Positions 12,888 to 24,058 of a stretch of DNA of 64,000 nt are shown here, piece by piece (the first letter of the stretch is position 1; every line of letters begins with the position of its first letter). Under the pieces are notes generated by a model, which was not told where the DNA came from, made no database searches, and saw only the letters and a program-made list of their open reading frames with translations. Source of the stretch: Erythrocercus mccallii (taxonomy: Eukaryota > Chordata > Aves > Passeriformes > Dicruridae); NCBI GenBank assembly GCA_013397435.1, contig VZRG01001326.1, forward strand, positions 62,001 to 126,000, written 5' to 3'. The position numbers and the translations under genes were made by a program.

Positions 12888-13037
12888 GAGCTCTCCATCC
12901 CTAGAACATTTCAAGACCCAGCTTTATGAAGTTCTGAGCAGCCTAGTCTGATCTCAAACTGACCCTGCTGTGAGCAAGAGGTTGGACCAGAGATGACCTG
13001 AGGTACCTTGCAACCTGAATTAGTCTGTGATTCTGTG
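12888..13037 (+). mobile_element. CR1 LINE 3' end, plus strand
   Basis: It reads ctccatccctagaacatttc, then 'cagctttatgaag', 'gagcagcctagtctgatctc', 'gaccctgctgtgagcaagaggttggacc' and 'cttgcaacctgaattagtctgtgattctgtg'. This is the terminal part of a CR1 copy, ending in a degraded octamer tail. Only about 150 bp is retained, so it is a severely 5'-truncated insertion. An oppositely oriented CR1 piece follows within about 40 bp. Confidence 0.85.
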
Positions 13038-13074
13038 GCTACACGGGATATGGGAGGCCTGAGCATCAAGTTGG

Positions 13075-13245
13075 ACACTGCAGCATGTTCAGTAATACTG
13101 ACTAAATACCACAACCTGTCCTTGGGGTTGTTGCACTCTAGATTCTTCACTATCTTGGTAGCCCCTTTATGGATCCTCTCAAATTTCTCCCCAACCATTT
13201 TGAAGTGGGATCACTCAAGTCTGTACACTGAGGATGACGTTTGTC
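13075..13245 (-). mobile_element. CR1 LINE internal 3' UTR fragment, minus strand
   Basis: On the minus strand the segment reads ggagaaatttgagaggatcc, then ataaaggggctaccaag and 'atagtgaagaatctagag'. This matches the CR1 stretch that normally encodes the pseudo-peptide 'F-E-R-I-x-K-x-A-T-K'. The minus frame 12911-13198 carries FERIHKGATKIVKNLE. The copy lacks its own 3' tail, so it is either broken by, or recombined with, the adjacent plus-strand CR1. Boundaries are approximate. Confidence 0.65.
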
Positions 13246-13262
13246 TTTGTTACAGTACATGA

Positions 13263-14722
13263 AAGCAAACAAAGCAATCCAAAACAAAATTCAGGGGTAA
13301 ACTCTAAAGGATCAGAATGCCCCAAAACCAGTGGGTGTTCTGTTTAGTTAACTTTAACATCTTTGACTACCTAGCAGTATAGGTAGGAAACACCTTAATC
13401 ACATATGTAAAGGAATCTGAACTGAGAGATTAGATGACCATAATAATAGATATATAAGAGCAGCATTATTAAGTATTCTAGCAGAATTTCACGAGGTTAG
13501 GAATACAAAGAGGAATTAAGGTGAGATGCAGTCTGGAAAAATAAAAGCTAAACATTGAAAACCTGAGCTAAATAAAAGCATAGCAGTTGTTGGGGGGGCT
13601 CACTATCTGATGAAAGTAACAGATGAACTAGGAGTACTGTCGTGACATCAGGACAGCAGGATGACCTGAAGTCCCTCCAACCTATATATTGCTGTGATCC
13701 TTTTTTTCCCCTTCATATTTCTTCTTCCTTCCTTCTCTCTCCAGCTCTCTGTGTTGGAACAAAAAGGAAGAATGATACCTTAGCCAGCTAACATTGCATC
13801 TTCTGCTAAACTGTTTAGTGCCTAGGACCAGAGAGGAAGTGAAAAGCAGTGGCTAAGCAGTTCAACACTTGAACTTAGCATGAGGTACAAGTAAAAGAGG
13901 GTGAAAACCCTCTATTTCTCCAACAGCAAAATTATAGAAACAGCAGGAAGGCAGAGAGTTGCCTTACATTATGACTTTTCCCCTGCCCTTTTGGTATGTT
14001 TGCCCTCTTTGTCTTGAAGGTAGAATTACAGCAAAATCAGCACATTTTAGTTAGGCTTTGGACTTTTCTCTGAAAGATATAATAATTTCTAGCCTTAGTG
14101 ATGTAAAGAAAGACTGCCAAATAAGAACATTTTTCCTTACAAAATTTCCTTGAGCTGAAGGTAAAAAATGAAAACTGGTTGTAAAACAGGTCCATAAAGC
14201 ATCAAAGGAATTAATTTTTTTATTCTTTCCTACATCTGTATAAAGGATTTACAGTACTTCAGAAGTGTTCTAGGACTGTGATTCCTGTTCTCAAACCCCA
14301 AGTTTTGTTTCACTGTTTAATGCAATACAATGACAGTGCTGTGTTTGTAACTCACCTCTTTATTCCATTACATACAAAATTAACCCGATCCTTGCAGGTA
14401 GTCTCTTGCACATTCAAAAACATCTGCTACCAGGCAAGGGGAACAAAGAAAAGGCAGAAAGAACTTTCAAACCTTTGGTAAAGGTAAAAAAAGCATCTAG
14501 GAAGTTATAAGTGCAATAGATTCAGGTGTGAAAGAAGAGCCTTTTTCAGGTATGTGCAGAGACATGGTGAAGGAAAGGCACTATGAAACTGTGGAAGCTG
14601 TCAGGCCTGAAACAAACACCAACAAAGTCATACCAGGATGTTTGTCCATGTTTGTCTGTCCACTTACCAGCCAGGGAAAGTACCACCTGCTACCACTCCA
14701 TTTGCAGCCCAACCCTCACAGC
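13263..14722. other. Gene-free stretch with a small CR1 tail
   Basis: No supported gene. A short CR1-like tail lies at 13640-13702. A small hairpin, AGAGGGT-GAAA-ACCCTCT, sits at 13896-13913 with a GNRA-type loop, though at this length it could be chance. The remainder is A/T-rich unique DNA. Confidence 0.5.
13640..13702 (+). mobile_element. Probable CR1 3' tail remnant
   Basis: The words ggatgacctgaagtccctcc, aacctatatattgctgtgatcc follow the order of the CR1 terminus (ggatgacct-ccagaggtccc-ttccaacct-...-attctgtgat). Only about 60 bp is recognisable, so assignment rests on a short match. Confidence 0.55.
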
Positions 14723-15479
14723 ATGGTGTCTTGAGTGGCAATGCAAGATGTATTCTATTCCCAATCTGTTGAAACTAGTTGAAGAGGGCTTTTTCATTAT
14801 CTCATAACTCTGCGGGGGGAGGGGGCAAGTGTCTTCCTGTTAATGAGCCAGCTGTTAAAACCATGTGGGGCAGTGTTCTTTATCTCTTCCATGACCCACC
14901 CTCCCTCTGGGGGATATCTGCTGATAATGGGCCATTAAGGTTCACTGCATGGCTGATAAAATTACATCACCCCATTGTGAGATGCTCCACCCAGTGGGAG
15001 GAGCCAAGCATTCCTACCTGGATAAAAGCTGAGATTCAGAACACCAGAACAACCTGTTTCCACTGAATTCCCAGAGGAAGACTGGACCCATCTCGCCACC
15101 ATGGGACCCTTCTAAAGGATCATCCGTATCCCAGCAGAACCACATCTGTCACTCCAGGAGGACTTATTTTGGACTGTTCCCAACACCCTGAACAACAGGG
15201 TGTCAGGTCTTATTCTGACACTGTCAGTGTTTCTAAGATTCTTGTTTGTTTGTTTGCTTGCTTGGTTTTTTTTGGTTTTTCTTTGTACTATTACAATTGT
15301 ATTTTTAATATTCCTAGTAAAGAACTGTTATTCCTATATCTTTATCTGAAAGCCCTTAATTGAAAAATTATAATAATTTGGAGGGAGAGGGGTTACATTC
15401 TCCATTATGGGAGCTCCATAGGGAAGGGAAGCTCCAGCTTTCCCTGGCAGACACCTGTCTTTCCAAACCATGACAATGG
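14723..15479 (+). mobile_element. Solo LTR of an endogenous retrovirus, plus strand, 4-bp duplication
   Basis: The LTR body is 14727-15475 (749 bp). It begins TGTCTTGAGTGG and ends CCAAACCATGACA, an imperfect inverted terminal repeat with TG...CA ends. Flanking ATGG at 14723-14726 and 15476-15479 is a perfect 4-bp target-site duplication, the length typical of class I (ERV1-like) elements. Core promoter candidate GGATAAAAGC is at 15020-15029. A variant polyadenylation signal AGTAAA at 15316-15321 follows a T/G-rich tract (15240-15290). The closing segment with 'aattataataatttggaggg' resembles songbird LTRs that I remember, but I cannot name a subfamily with certainty. No internal region is present. 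The open frames across it are not genes. Confidence 0.88.
15020..15029 (+). promoter_or_regulatory. TATA-like box of the LTR
   Basis: GGATAAAAGC lies about 290 bp upstream of the LTR polyadenylation signal, in the position expected for an LTR core promoter. Activity in this solo copy is unknown. Confidence 0.5.
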
Positions 15480-15600
15480 TCAGGACACCAGGTTTGGGTG
15501 TCTCTATTGTTCCAGCCATCATCAGCAAATATGGGGCTGCCTGGCACATCCCCTAGGCACCACCCATCATGGGATTTGCACATCTCATCATCACTTTCAT

Positions 15601-15650
15601 AGGATTATGGAATCATAGAATCATTTGGGTTGCAAGGAACCTTTAATGGT
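15601..15650 (-). mobile_element. CR1 LINE tail, about 50 bp
   Basis: The plus strand reads ggattatggaatcatagaat, then catttgggttgcaagg and aacctttaatgg, the reverse complement of the last 50 bp of a CR1. It stops abruptly at a second CR1 tail, so it is an extremely 5'-truncated copy. Confidence 0.85.
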
Positions 15651-15778
15651 CATAGAATCATGGAATGCTTTCAGTTGCAAGAGATCGTAAAGGTCACCTG
15701 GCTCCAACCTCCCTGCTATGGGTAGGTACACTTATCACTAGATCAGGTTGCTCAGAGCCCCATCCAACCTGATCCTTC
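15651..15778 (-). mobile_element. CR1 LINE 3' fragment abutting another CR1 tail
   Basis: It starts with its own octamer tail (catagaatcatggaatg), then reads cagttgcaagagatcgtaaa, 'ggctccaacctccctgctatggg', 'cactagatcaggttgctcag' and 'agccccatccaacctg', a normal CR1 3' UTR in reverse complement. Its sequence differs from the neighbouring 50-bp tail, so the two are probably separate insertions. Confidence 0.88.
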
Positions 15779-16652
15779 CTGATTCTTGGGCCTCCTTTTG
15801 CTGCTTGTATCTCTCTTCTCAGATTCCAGCCTCCCCCAAGTAACACAACCCTCATCTAAAGCCAGTCTTCCCCATGGTGACAGTTCTGCCACATCAATAA
15901 CCAGACTTGATATTTCTGACTCATTTACCAGGGTATTCTTGATCCTATATGGCATTGCTGACATGGTCACCTATTGTACCTGTTGGTCCTTCCCAGCCCT
16001 ACTCCACAAAGGCCCCCAATATGAATGATCTGCAGAGCTCAGGTGTTTCTCACACATCCAGTCTTTGTCACCTGTGTAGCCTGGGCATCCCATCTTGGCA
16101 CTGACACTGCTGTCACCCTCTTGTTCTGGTTTTGGCTGTTTGGCAGTTTGTCCTGTCACACCCATTAACCCCTTAGCATGACTTCTGCATACCACTGCAT
16201 GTGCTTAATGAATTGTCTTTCCATCTATGAATGTCAGGGGCAGCTGCTGGAAAAAATCTGTGGAATCGTATTTAAGGAGCAACCTTGGAAGTCTGGATAA
16301 AGAAATGAAGGTACTAGAGACAAATTCAGAAAAGAAAATGTTTAAATACAAAGACTTGTCTCTGAAAGTGTACTGAATGAAAGGTTTTCCCCTGGGTGCA
16401 TACTGCCTTGAAAAGCCTGGGTATTTTTAACCTGACCTTCACAAACAGGCAAATAGAGTTATGAGGGTTCAGTGAAAAATATTTTGGCTTATTTTCCACC
16501 TCCTTAAGGCTTGGATTAAATATCTTCTAGGTGTTTAATTTGAGCATCAAAAACTAATAATAGGATAGAGGATAGATGATACCTTATGACTAAAGAGTTT
16601 AAGAGGTTTTAAAGATACTAATAAATTGAAACTTTTGAAATGGGCTTTGTAT

Positions 16653-16690
16653 CCAGAACATGTGAGATTTTTCCAGAACATGTGAGATGT
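16653..16690. repeat. Short direct duplication
   Basis: Two copies of tccagaacatgtgagat lie about 21 bp apart, separated by a few T residues. The pattern fits a small slippage or tandem duplication. Confidence 0.75.
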
Positions 16691-19600
16691 GAAGTTAAAT
16701 GTGTTTGTGTCTGCATTTTACGTTACGTTACAAAAAGTAGAGAGTCTGCAAATGGCATATCAGAGGTGCTTGAAAAAACTGTGTTCCTGTGACTGCCAGA
16801 AGACCACAGTGTCCAGTTCTTGAAAAATGTGTAGATTATCAGCTTGGACACGCTGGATGTCACTGAAATCAGCAAGGCTCAGCTAGGGGATTCCTCTTCA
16901 GCTTATTTCTGCAACCACTCTCATTTTATATGTCTTTGTTTTTTGATATGACAGATACTAAAGACCTAACTGGAAATCCTTACTCTTTAGTCATTGGAAG
17001 CTGCAAGAGACAATGAGCCTGAGAGCTGGACAAATGCAATCTGAATGGCTGTGATTAAGAAAATCAAAACAAATGAATTTGCAATATTATTTTTCATCAG
17101 GTATTTCAAATGTAACAGCCTCATGATTAAGCCTAAAAATTTCCCATGGAGAATAGTAAAAAAAAAAAGTAACAGAGGAAATATAACATAAAATTAAATA
17201 TTTCACTGAAAGAAAGACAAGTAATTTGGTTAACCACAATATGTTATTCACCTACATTAGGTTTTAATTTCAGTGAAGAAAGAGAGGAAGAAAAAAAAAT
17301 CCCTTGGATTTGACCCAAAACACTGGTAATGGGATAGTCTGAATAACACACTGTATGGGACAACACATTAGAGGGGACCAACTCTGCAGTACAAGTCTGG
17401 CCAGAAAGTGATGCTCAGATTATGCTCTTGGCTACAGACCAGATATGAACCCTACTTTTATAATTCAATCAACCTTTTAACCCAGTTTTATCCAGGAGCA
17501 CCAAATCTTGATATAGATCATAGGAAGAACTAATTTTAGGGATTAAATAACACACCCATAGTAGGCTCATAATACATCCCTAAGTGTCCAGAAACTGTAT
17601 TAGTGGAATTTTTCTATATCTAAAGAAAATATTGCAAAGCATGGAAAATAAAAAGGGTGAATAACATAGCACTTTGCAGTGTATCAGAAAGAGGTTTTTT
17701 TAAGCTAAAAGTATATTCGTTTCCTTAAATACTTTTGCAATTATCAGATTGCTATAATGCATAATAGTCAGATGAAATCCCAGTTTAATTGCCACTTTTA
17801 TGTTTAAATTTGATTCTTTATCCATAAAATACTGTGAGGCCTCCTGATTGTATTTAATATCCCCACTCCCATGCTCTGCGTGTACCCTGAGCAACGCGAT
17901 TCTGAGTTACACTTTCCAAGTGCCACCTTGTCTCATGCAAAGGAAATTAGATTCCTTTTTTAATTTAATCTCGGTTCTATTTAATTAAAGTCTTAAGAAT
18001 TGTTTTGTTTTTGAAAAAATTGTTTAATAGAGGCTTTCGGATAAATAATTCACTATGAGTTTGAATTTTGGACAAGATATTCTAGGCTATGAATAAATTT
18101 CTAAGTGCTGGCAGGACCAAAATGTTAAAGAGCTGGGTGACAAGGATGACAAAGAGCTTCCTTATTTTTGCCTTAGAAAAGCTGTAAAAGGAAAGAGCTT
18201 GTGATTTTTCTCTGGGTATCTTTGTTATTCATCTTGCGTGCATGGGTTTGGGGAGGAAGACTAATGGAAGAACTCTTTAAGCTTCTTATCCCTCTTCCAT
18301 ATTTTTTTCATTTGCATTATTCCTGAATAATTTTCCTTCCTTCAGACTCGTTAAATAAGAGTATTTGATCTAGGAACCCAACAGAGGACACTGTGATGCT
18401 GGGAAGCTTTATGGAAATGATTCCTGACTGCAGGCATCTATGACTTAGGAGCATTCAACTTGAGAGACAGAGAGCAGCAAGATCTGCAGAGTGCTCCAGC
18501 TCTGAGAATCTGCTTCATTACCACCCATTTTTAAAGCATCACAAGGGAGCAGCCAGCCACGCTGAGGATGGTAGCTGGGTGTCAAACACCTCAGCAGACA
18601 TTTTCAAGCCGTGATAACTGATCACTCAAAAAGCTTGCTTTCAAGAGCTCCTGCTCTGCAGGTTGAAACATCTGGGAAAAAGAATGCAGAAGATCAGTGG
18701 GCAAACTCACAGGGAAGGAGGGAGTGGACAAGAGAAACAAGGTATTTCTCATCAAAAATGTTTCACAGAATTAAACCCAAAGGCATAATGTGCATTATGT
18801 ATTTCTCCTTAAACAGAAGAGCACTGACACACAGAAAGGCAGGAGAGTACAAAGAGGATTACACTAGGCTAAAAAAGAGATACAGACTTAAGTCACTGAG
18901 AAGTACAGTTAGGTCTGGAAGAAGTAAATGCAGACAATTCCCTGTTTTGGAGACAGAATTTTGCTTCCAGAGCAATGCTTACATCCATTTTAAATGGAAA
19001 AAGCATCTTAAGCATCCTGTATCTGAGGAATTGGAAGGAATATCAAATCAGGACTTGAACTCCAGGACACATTCTGCATACCGTATTTGCAGCTCATGCA
19101 TATTCTACTCAGTCTCTGGGTCCTTCCAGTGGGGGTTTTGTTGTTAACAACCCTTCTCAAACTGTTCTCTGTTTTTGCAGTCTTTGTTTTCAGTATTATT
19201 TGATTTTCATCCCACTACTTTACTTAGAAATATATGAAAGCTCTTGAAGTCCACTCAGGAGTATTGTATACTTGGTCTCCTTGACCCATCTACCTGGCTT
19301 CCCATTTCTGAATTCCTCCTCCAGCTCCTGCCTGCCTTGAGAGACAGCCCATGCTCATGAGTGTTAGGCACAGGCCAGACATGCTGGTTTGGCTGCCAGT
19401 GTCTGGAAAGAGCACTGCTCTCAGCCAATCTCAAGCTGCTCATCAACCCTCTCCTCACCTTACAGCAGGATAACTGTATGTACAGCTACTTCATCAGCTC
19501 ACCCTGTCAGAAAGATGTGTTTTATAAACCTGTACAGCGGCGTTTAAGGTAAATCAGGTTATTTTGGCAGAAACCACTTCAGGAGCAGTGAAACAAGAAG

Positions 19601-19809
19601 ACACCAACCCCCTGTTGGGAGGCTGGGGAAGGCAATCAGGGGCAGCAGAGAGTTGACTAAGAAATGTCATGTCTTCTGCCCTGTGTAAGTTGCAACTGCT
19701 CCTTATATTTGACCTTAAACACATGAAATAAATACACATAGGTCACTGCATGTCCAGTATTTCAAAATATATTTCTCTTGTTTCTTTGCTTGCCTTGATT
19801 CCCATAAGT

Positions 19810-19831
19810 AAAAAAAAAAAAAAAAAAAAAA
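19810..19831. repeat. Poly(A) run of 22
   Basis: An uninterrupted run of A is followed within 10 bp by a T-rich stretch. There is no duplicated flanking sequence and no mRNA-like body upstream, so I treat it as a homopolymer and not as a retrocopy tail. Confidence 0.85.
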
Positions 19832-22800
19832 GTATTTATTTTTTTCTCTTTTTAATACATGTTTTAGATGATAAGATTTTTGAGAGAACAAACTTCTGGA
19901 TTTGGCCTTGAAGAAATCTTCATGCAGTGCCACTCCTTACTGTGTCAGGACCTCTAGGCAATACTGCAATACTGTGCTACAAACAATAAAAACTATTACC
20001 ATCTTGAAATTTCCTAGTTGCACTGAAGCGTTCTTCAACACTCTAATAGCTTCTCTCAATTTTAAGAGATTTTCCATATAGCATGTTCCAAGCAGCAGAA
20101 TTAGATATGGAATAATCTGTTGAAAGGACCTGCTGAGTCCAAGCTCTGTTTAAAATGGAACAATCACACAAGTGAGAGTCACATTATAGTGCTCTTTAAC
20201 TTCGACAAATTGTATGTTCCCTGGAAGAGCTTCCACAGCATGAAAACCTTGTCTTGCAGCTTAGCAATTAGGTTTTCCCCCATGCAAGCCATCAAAGTCT
20301 TGTTTATTGAGTACCCAGGGTCAGAATTGGAAAACAAACAGAAAAAAAGATGTTTATTAAATTATGAACCCCTCTGGAAGAAAAAAAGAGAAAGCTTATT
20401 CTAAACATAACGTCATCCAGTTAGAAAACATTATAAATAAATAAAGCAGTACCATTAGCTTCCTAGGAAGTTTACTTCCTTACAAACACAATCATTTCAA
20501 AATCCAATTTTGCTTTGTGATTTTAACGTTATCATTACCTAAGCTTGAAATGAAAACATTTTGTAATCTTCTGACGTCACATTTAGAGTTATTCCTTTGA
20601 GAATCTTCTATAGTTACAAGAGTATGCCCTGCAAAAGCATTGCCAACCACAACGATAAATATAAAATACTTTAATTTTTAGGATGCATTCTATTTTTCTT
20701 AAAATTAATTTTTATTTCAAACTATGTAAATGCAGCATTTTTAGTGACTTTATTACCATCATTTGCTTGTTTTTGATACTCTGTTTCACTACCTTGCTGT
20801 GTATTTTAGCTGCAATTTTTTTTGCTAGGCCTTTGATTTTATTTGGCTAATGGTCTGTGGAGCACCATGCACTAATGATAACATTAAAATATTTGCAAAT
20901 ACTGACACAAAACCTTATAAAAACATACTTAATGGCTAGGTATGACCTTAAAATATGTTTTGTATTAATTCACCAATACTGAATACCTCTGACATTTCTA
21001 ACCCTTTGCCACTGTAATTGAATGGCCAACACACTCAAAATCTTGAGAAAAAAATCTTTCCACACAAACTCTAATTGCATACACAATGCACAATAGGTGA
21101 CAAAATAAACCCATTTCTTTATGAAAATAATTCAAAAAGCAATATTTTCATCAACATCCACGCATTTGGAAAGTGGATTTGGTTGTGAGGGTTTTTTTCA
21201 TTAAAAAACTTTTTTTCCCCCATTTTTTAAATTCCAAATGTTTTGCAGAAAACAAAACGGTGCACTCCCAGTAATTGTTATGTGCCATGGCTGTTTGAGC
21301 TTGGTTTTCTGGAATGGTTTCTAGAGCACAGTTCCAGAAGGTTTGCTTTAATGATCACAATCAGAATTGATTCCCTTCAGTTACAACATACAATAAATTG
21401 TATGCAAGACAAATTAAATGCTCCTGTACTACCACAATTGGGATGTTTTCCACTCTCTCAGCATGCAAGCCCTTGTGACCACAGTGGGGCTTCCCAGTCA
21501 CCACGGCTGGGTAAACAGCATTTTCCACAGCCAAAGGCTCTACTGGCAGGGAGTAGGTTTGGAGAGGAGGTTGGGGGGGGTTTGCCCTGTTTTCCCCAGC
21601 ACAAGAACCAGTACAGGAAAGGAAAATTCTATCCCTCCGTGCCTGACAGAGGTTCTGCACAGCCTCCAGAGTGCTCTTTCACTTGCACACCCACACTGCA
21701 GGCCCAGGCTTCTGGTCAGTCCTTCAGACCATGGGAAGACCAGAAAATGGAGTCTGCAAAACAACATGAAAGGACCCATTATTGGTGTTACCGGTGATTA
21801 ACAGCAGTCAAAGCGGTAAATGAAGCTACCAACTGCTTCTCTTTCCACACCATAATCTTAAACATAACACTAACCAAAGCCATGGACCAGGCAAGGGAGT
21901 GATAAATGCATGTAATATATATAATATACATACAGACTAGAAACCCACAGCAGTATTTTTTACACTCAATTTTTTAATTATGTGTTTACATTACTCTTAG
22001 GCCTATTTCTGATCTTCGCTCGTATTCTGACCAGTCCAATTTATTTCCATTTCAGCTCATGAAGAGGTTCTTTAGCCTGTGGTAAAATATAGTGCAAAAA
22101 AAATCAGTCTACTGAAACTGGAAAAACAAATTCCTTCCCAACAATCTGGCACATATGCACATACTGATTCAAAAACCTACCCAGCTCCTTAAAACCAATC
22201 TGGTTAATAAAGGGCAACGAGACATGTTTTGAGAGGGTCAGGTGACTGTCACATTTCCAGCCATATGTTATCATTCTTTATCAAAATGCAAACTTATGGA
22301 AAAGACTAAGTCTTCTGTTAAACCTTTTTATGCACTTGCAGGGTAGAAGGGAAAGTCAAGACTCATTGAATGAAGATTTGTTGTCAAATTTTAACATATT
22401 TTCATTTCAAGCTTTCCAGGGGGTAAAAATATGCCAGATGGATGCCAAGTGAGCATTTCTTCTATGCAAAAAGACTCAGCACCACAAAATAATTTGTGGA
22501 AGCGTTTTTCATCCTTTTCTGAAGCTCCCAGAAAAGTAGCTGAAAATGTATTCTGTAGTGTTGTAAGCCACACTCGATTTCTTGTGTGGTCTTCCCATAA
22601 CTCCATCTCAAACCCTATTGCTCTTATCTTTCCATGGAACTGTAGGGGCTGCTGTCAAATATTCCCATTTCAAATGCAAGGTTTTGATAATTCAATGTGC
22701 ATTTCTAAGGAAGTCTTGTACTTTCAGGTTGCAGAACAGAAACAAGGCTTAGCGATCATTTCCCTGCTACCCAATCTGCTCTAAGAACATGTCCCTTGTG

Positions 22801-23956
22801 GCATCTCTTACATTCTGAGCCTTTATGGGGATTTCATGGCCTGTGGGGCATAGTTCTTATGCCATGACTCCTACAACTTTTCCATCTTGTCTCCTGTTAA
22901 AGTTCCTTAGCTATTTTCTTAGCTTTTTTCCTCACTCACTGAGCACTACTTCTGGTATTAAAAGCGCTTGCAGCGGCTCTTTTCATGTTTGTGTTCCGAT
23001 TCTTCACTGGTCTGCTGCAATCTCCTCTGTGCTGCCAGTATGTAGGTCAGCATCACTTTTGCTCAAGCCACTGTTAGAGAGTGATCTGGGCCTGAGTGTA
23101 AGTTCTGCTGATGAACTGGTTGTCTCTTTTGCCAAAAATTATTCTGCCTGTTATTAATTCTTCTTTTAACATTCAGTATATGCAATGTTCAGCAAAACTG
23201 TGATCTGCAGTAATAAAAGCTTCATCTGCTTGCCCTTGTTCTTGGCACCTCCTAGCAAATTTGGCCTTTTCATGGATTATATTTTGCTTGTCTGTGACAT
23301 CAACTTCAAAAGTCTCTTTTTTTCCTTTTTTTTTTTAATCTTTTTTTTCATTCTTCGGTGTGAGATACAGACAAGCAACAGCAGCAAGTATAGCCAGGGC
23401 AAATACCAAGGAATCTACATGATATTCTTATACCTTTCTGAATGAACTCCTGAACTTTTCAGCTTCAACAGAAGCTAAGTTGCCAAAATCAATATTCTGC
23501 TTGTTCCTTTGTCTGCCCAGGAACCTGAAAGAAAGCCCTCTGAAGGAGTGGCACTACAGAAGAAAGATAAAACAGTAATGAGCTGAGAGGTGATGGCATG
23601 GTAATGGGTGGTTGCTTCTAATGATCTCTCTGTGTAGCAGAGTTTTAATACTCACCCATAACAGCTGTGGTAGATGACAAAGAGAATTAGACAGCTCTGT
23701 GACATTAAGCCCTGCGTCAGCCCCTGCTGACAGGTTCTTTTTTCACCAACACCTTTTGCCTTTTCTCCATCTTCTTCCCGCGCAAGAAAACTGTTAATGG
23801 CAGCTACAAAAGGCTGCCATTTTGCGTGGCTACAAAAGGCTGCCTAATGTGCATGTCATCGTGTATGTTTTCCATGACTTCAAATTCCAGCAGGTTTTTT
23901 TACTACTAAGCATTTCTATTTTTGGCTACACATTAATTACTAAAAAATGTTGAAAC

Positions 23957-24058
23957 TTTTTTTTTTGGTGTGTGTGTGTTTTTGTTGTTTTGGGATTTTT
24001 TGGTTGGTTTTGTGGTTTTGGGGAGGTTTTTTTGGTTTGGTTTGAGTTTTTTTGTGAG
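23957..24058 (+). repeat. G/T-rich low-complexity tract
   Basis: About 100 bases on the plus strand are almost entirely G and T: a T10 run, a (TG)n patch, then TTGG, TTTTGGGG and TTTGG words. The C-poor, A-poor skew is strong and abrupt at both sides. The W/F/G-rich translated frame is an artefact of this composition. Confidence 0.85.

Larger units (their letters stand above)
15779..23956. other. Long gene-free stretch
   Basis: No supported gene. Frames of 178 codons (18611-19147) and 184 codons (21243-21797) are the longest in the window but show no domain, no conserved composition and no convincing splice context. A/T-rich unique sequence dominates. Other items: a direct duplication of ccagaacatgtgagat at 16653-16690, an A22 run at 19810-19831, a full CRE palindrome TGACGTCA at 20572-20579, and an octamer word ATGCAAA near 17936. 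Confidence 0.55.

Noticed and set aside
18611..19147. 178-codon plus-strand open frame
   Set aside because: No domain, signal or compositional sign of coding; surrounding sequence is ordinary non-coding DNA and no conserved frame evidence is available.
19810..19831. A22 run as a possible retrocopy tail
   Set aside because: No mRNA-like body or target-site duplication beside it.
21243..21801. 184- and 127-codon overlapping plus-strand frames
   Set aside because: Two plus and two minus frames are open over the same GC-richer segment, which points to low stop density rather than a gene; no recognisable product.
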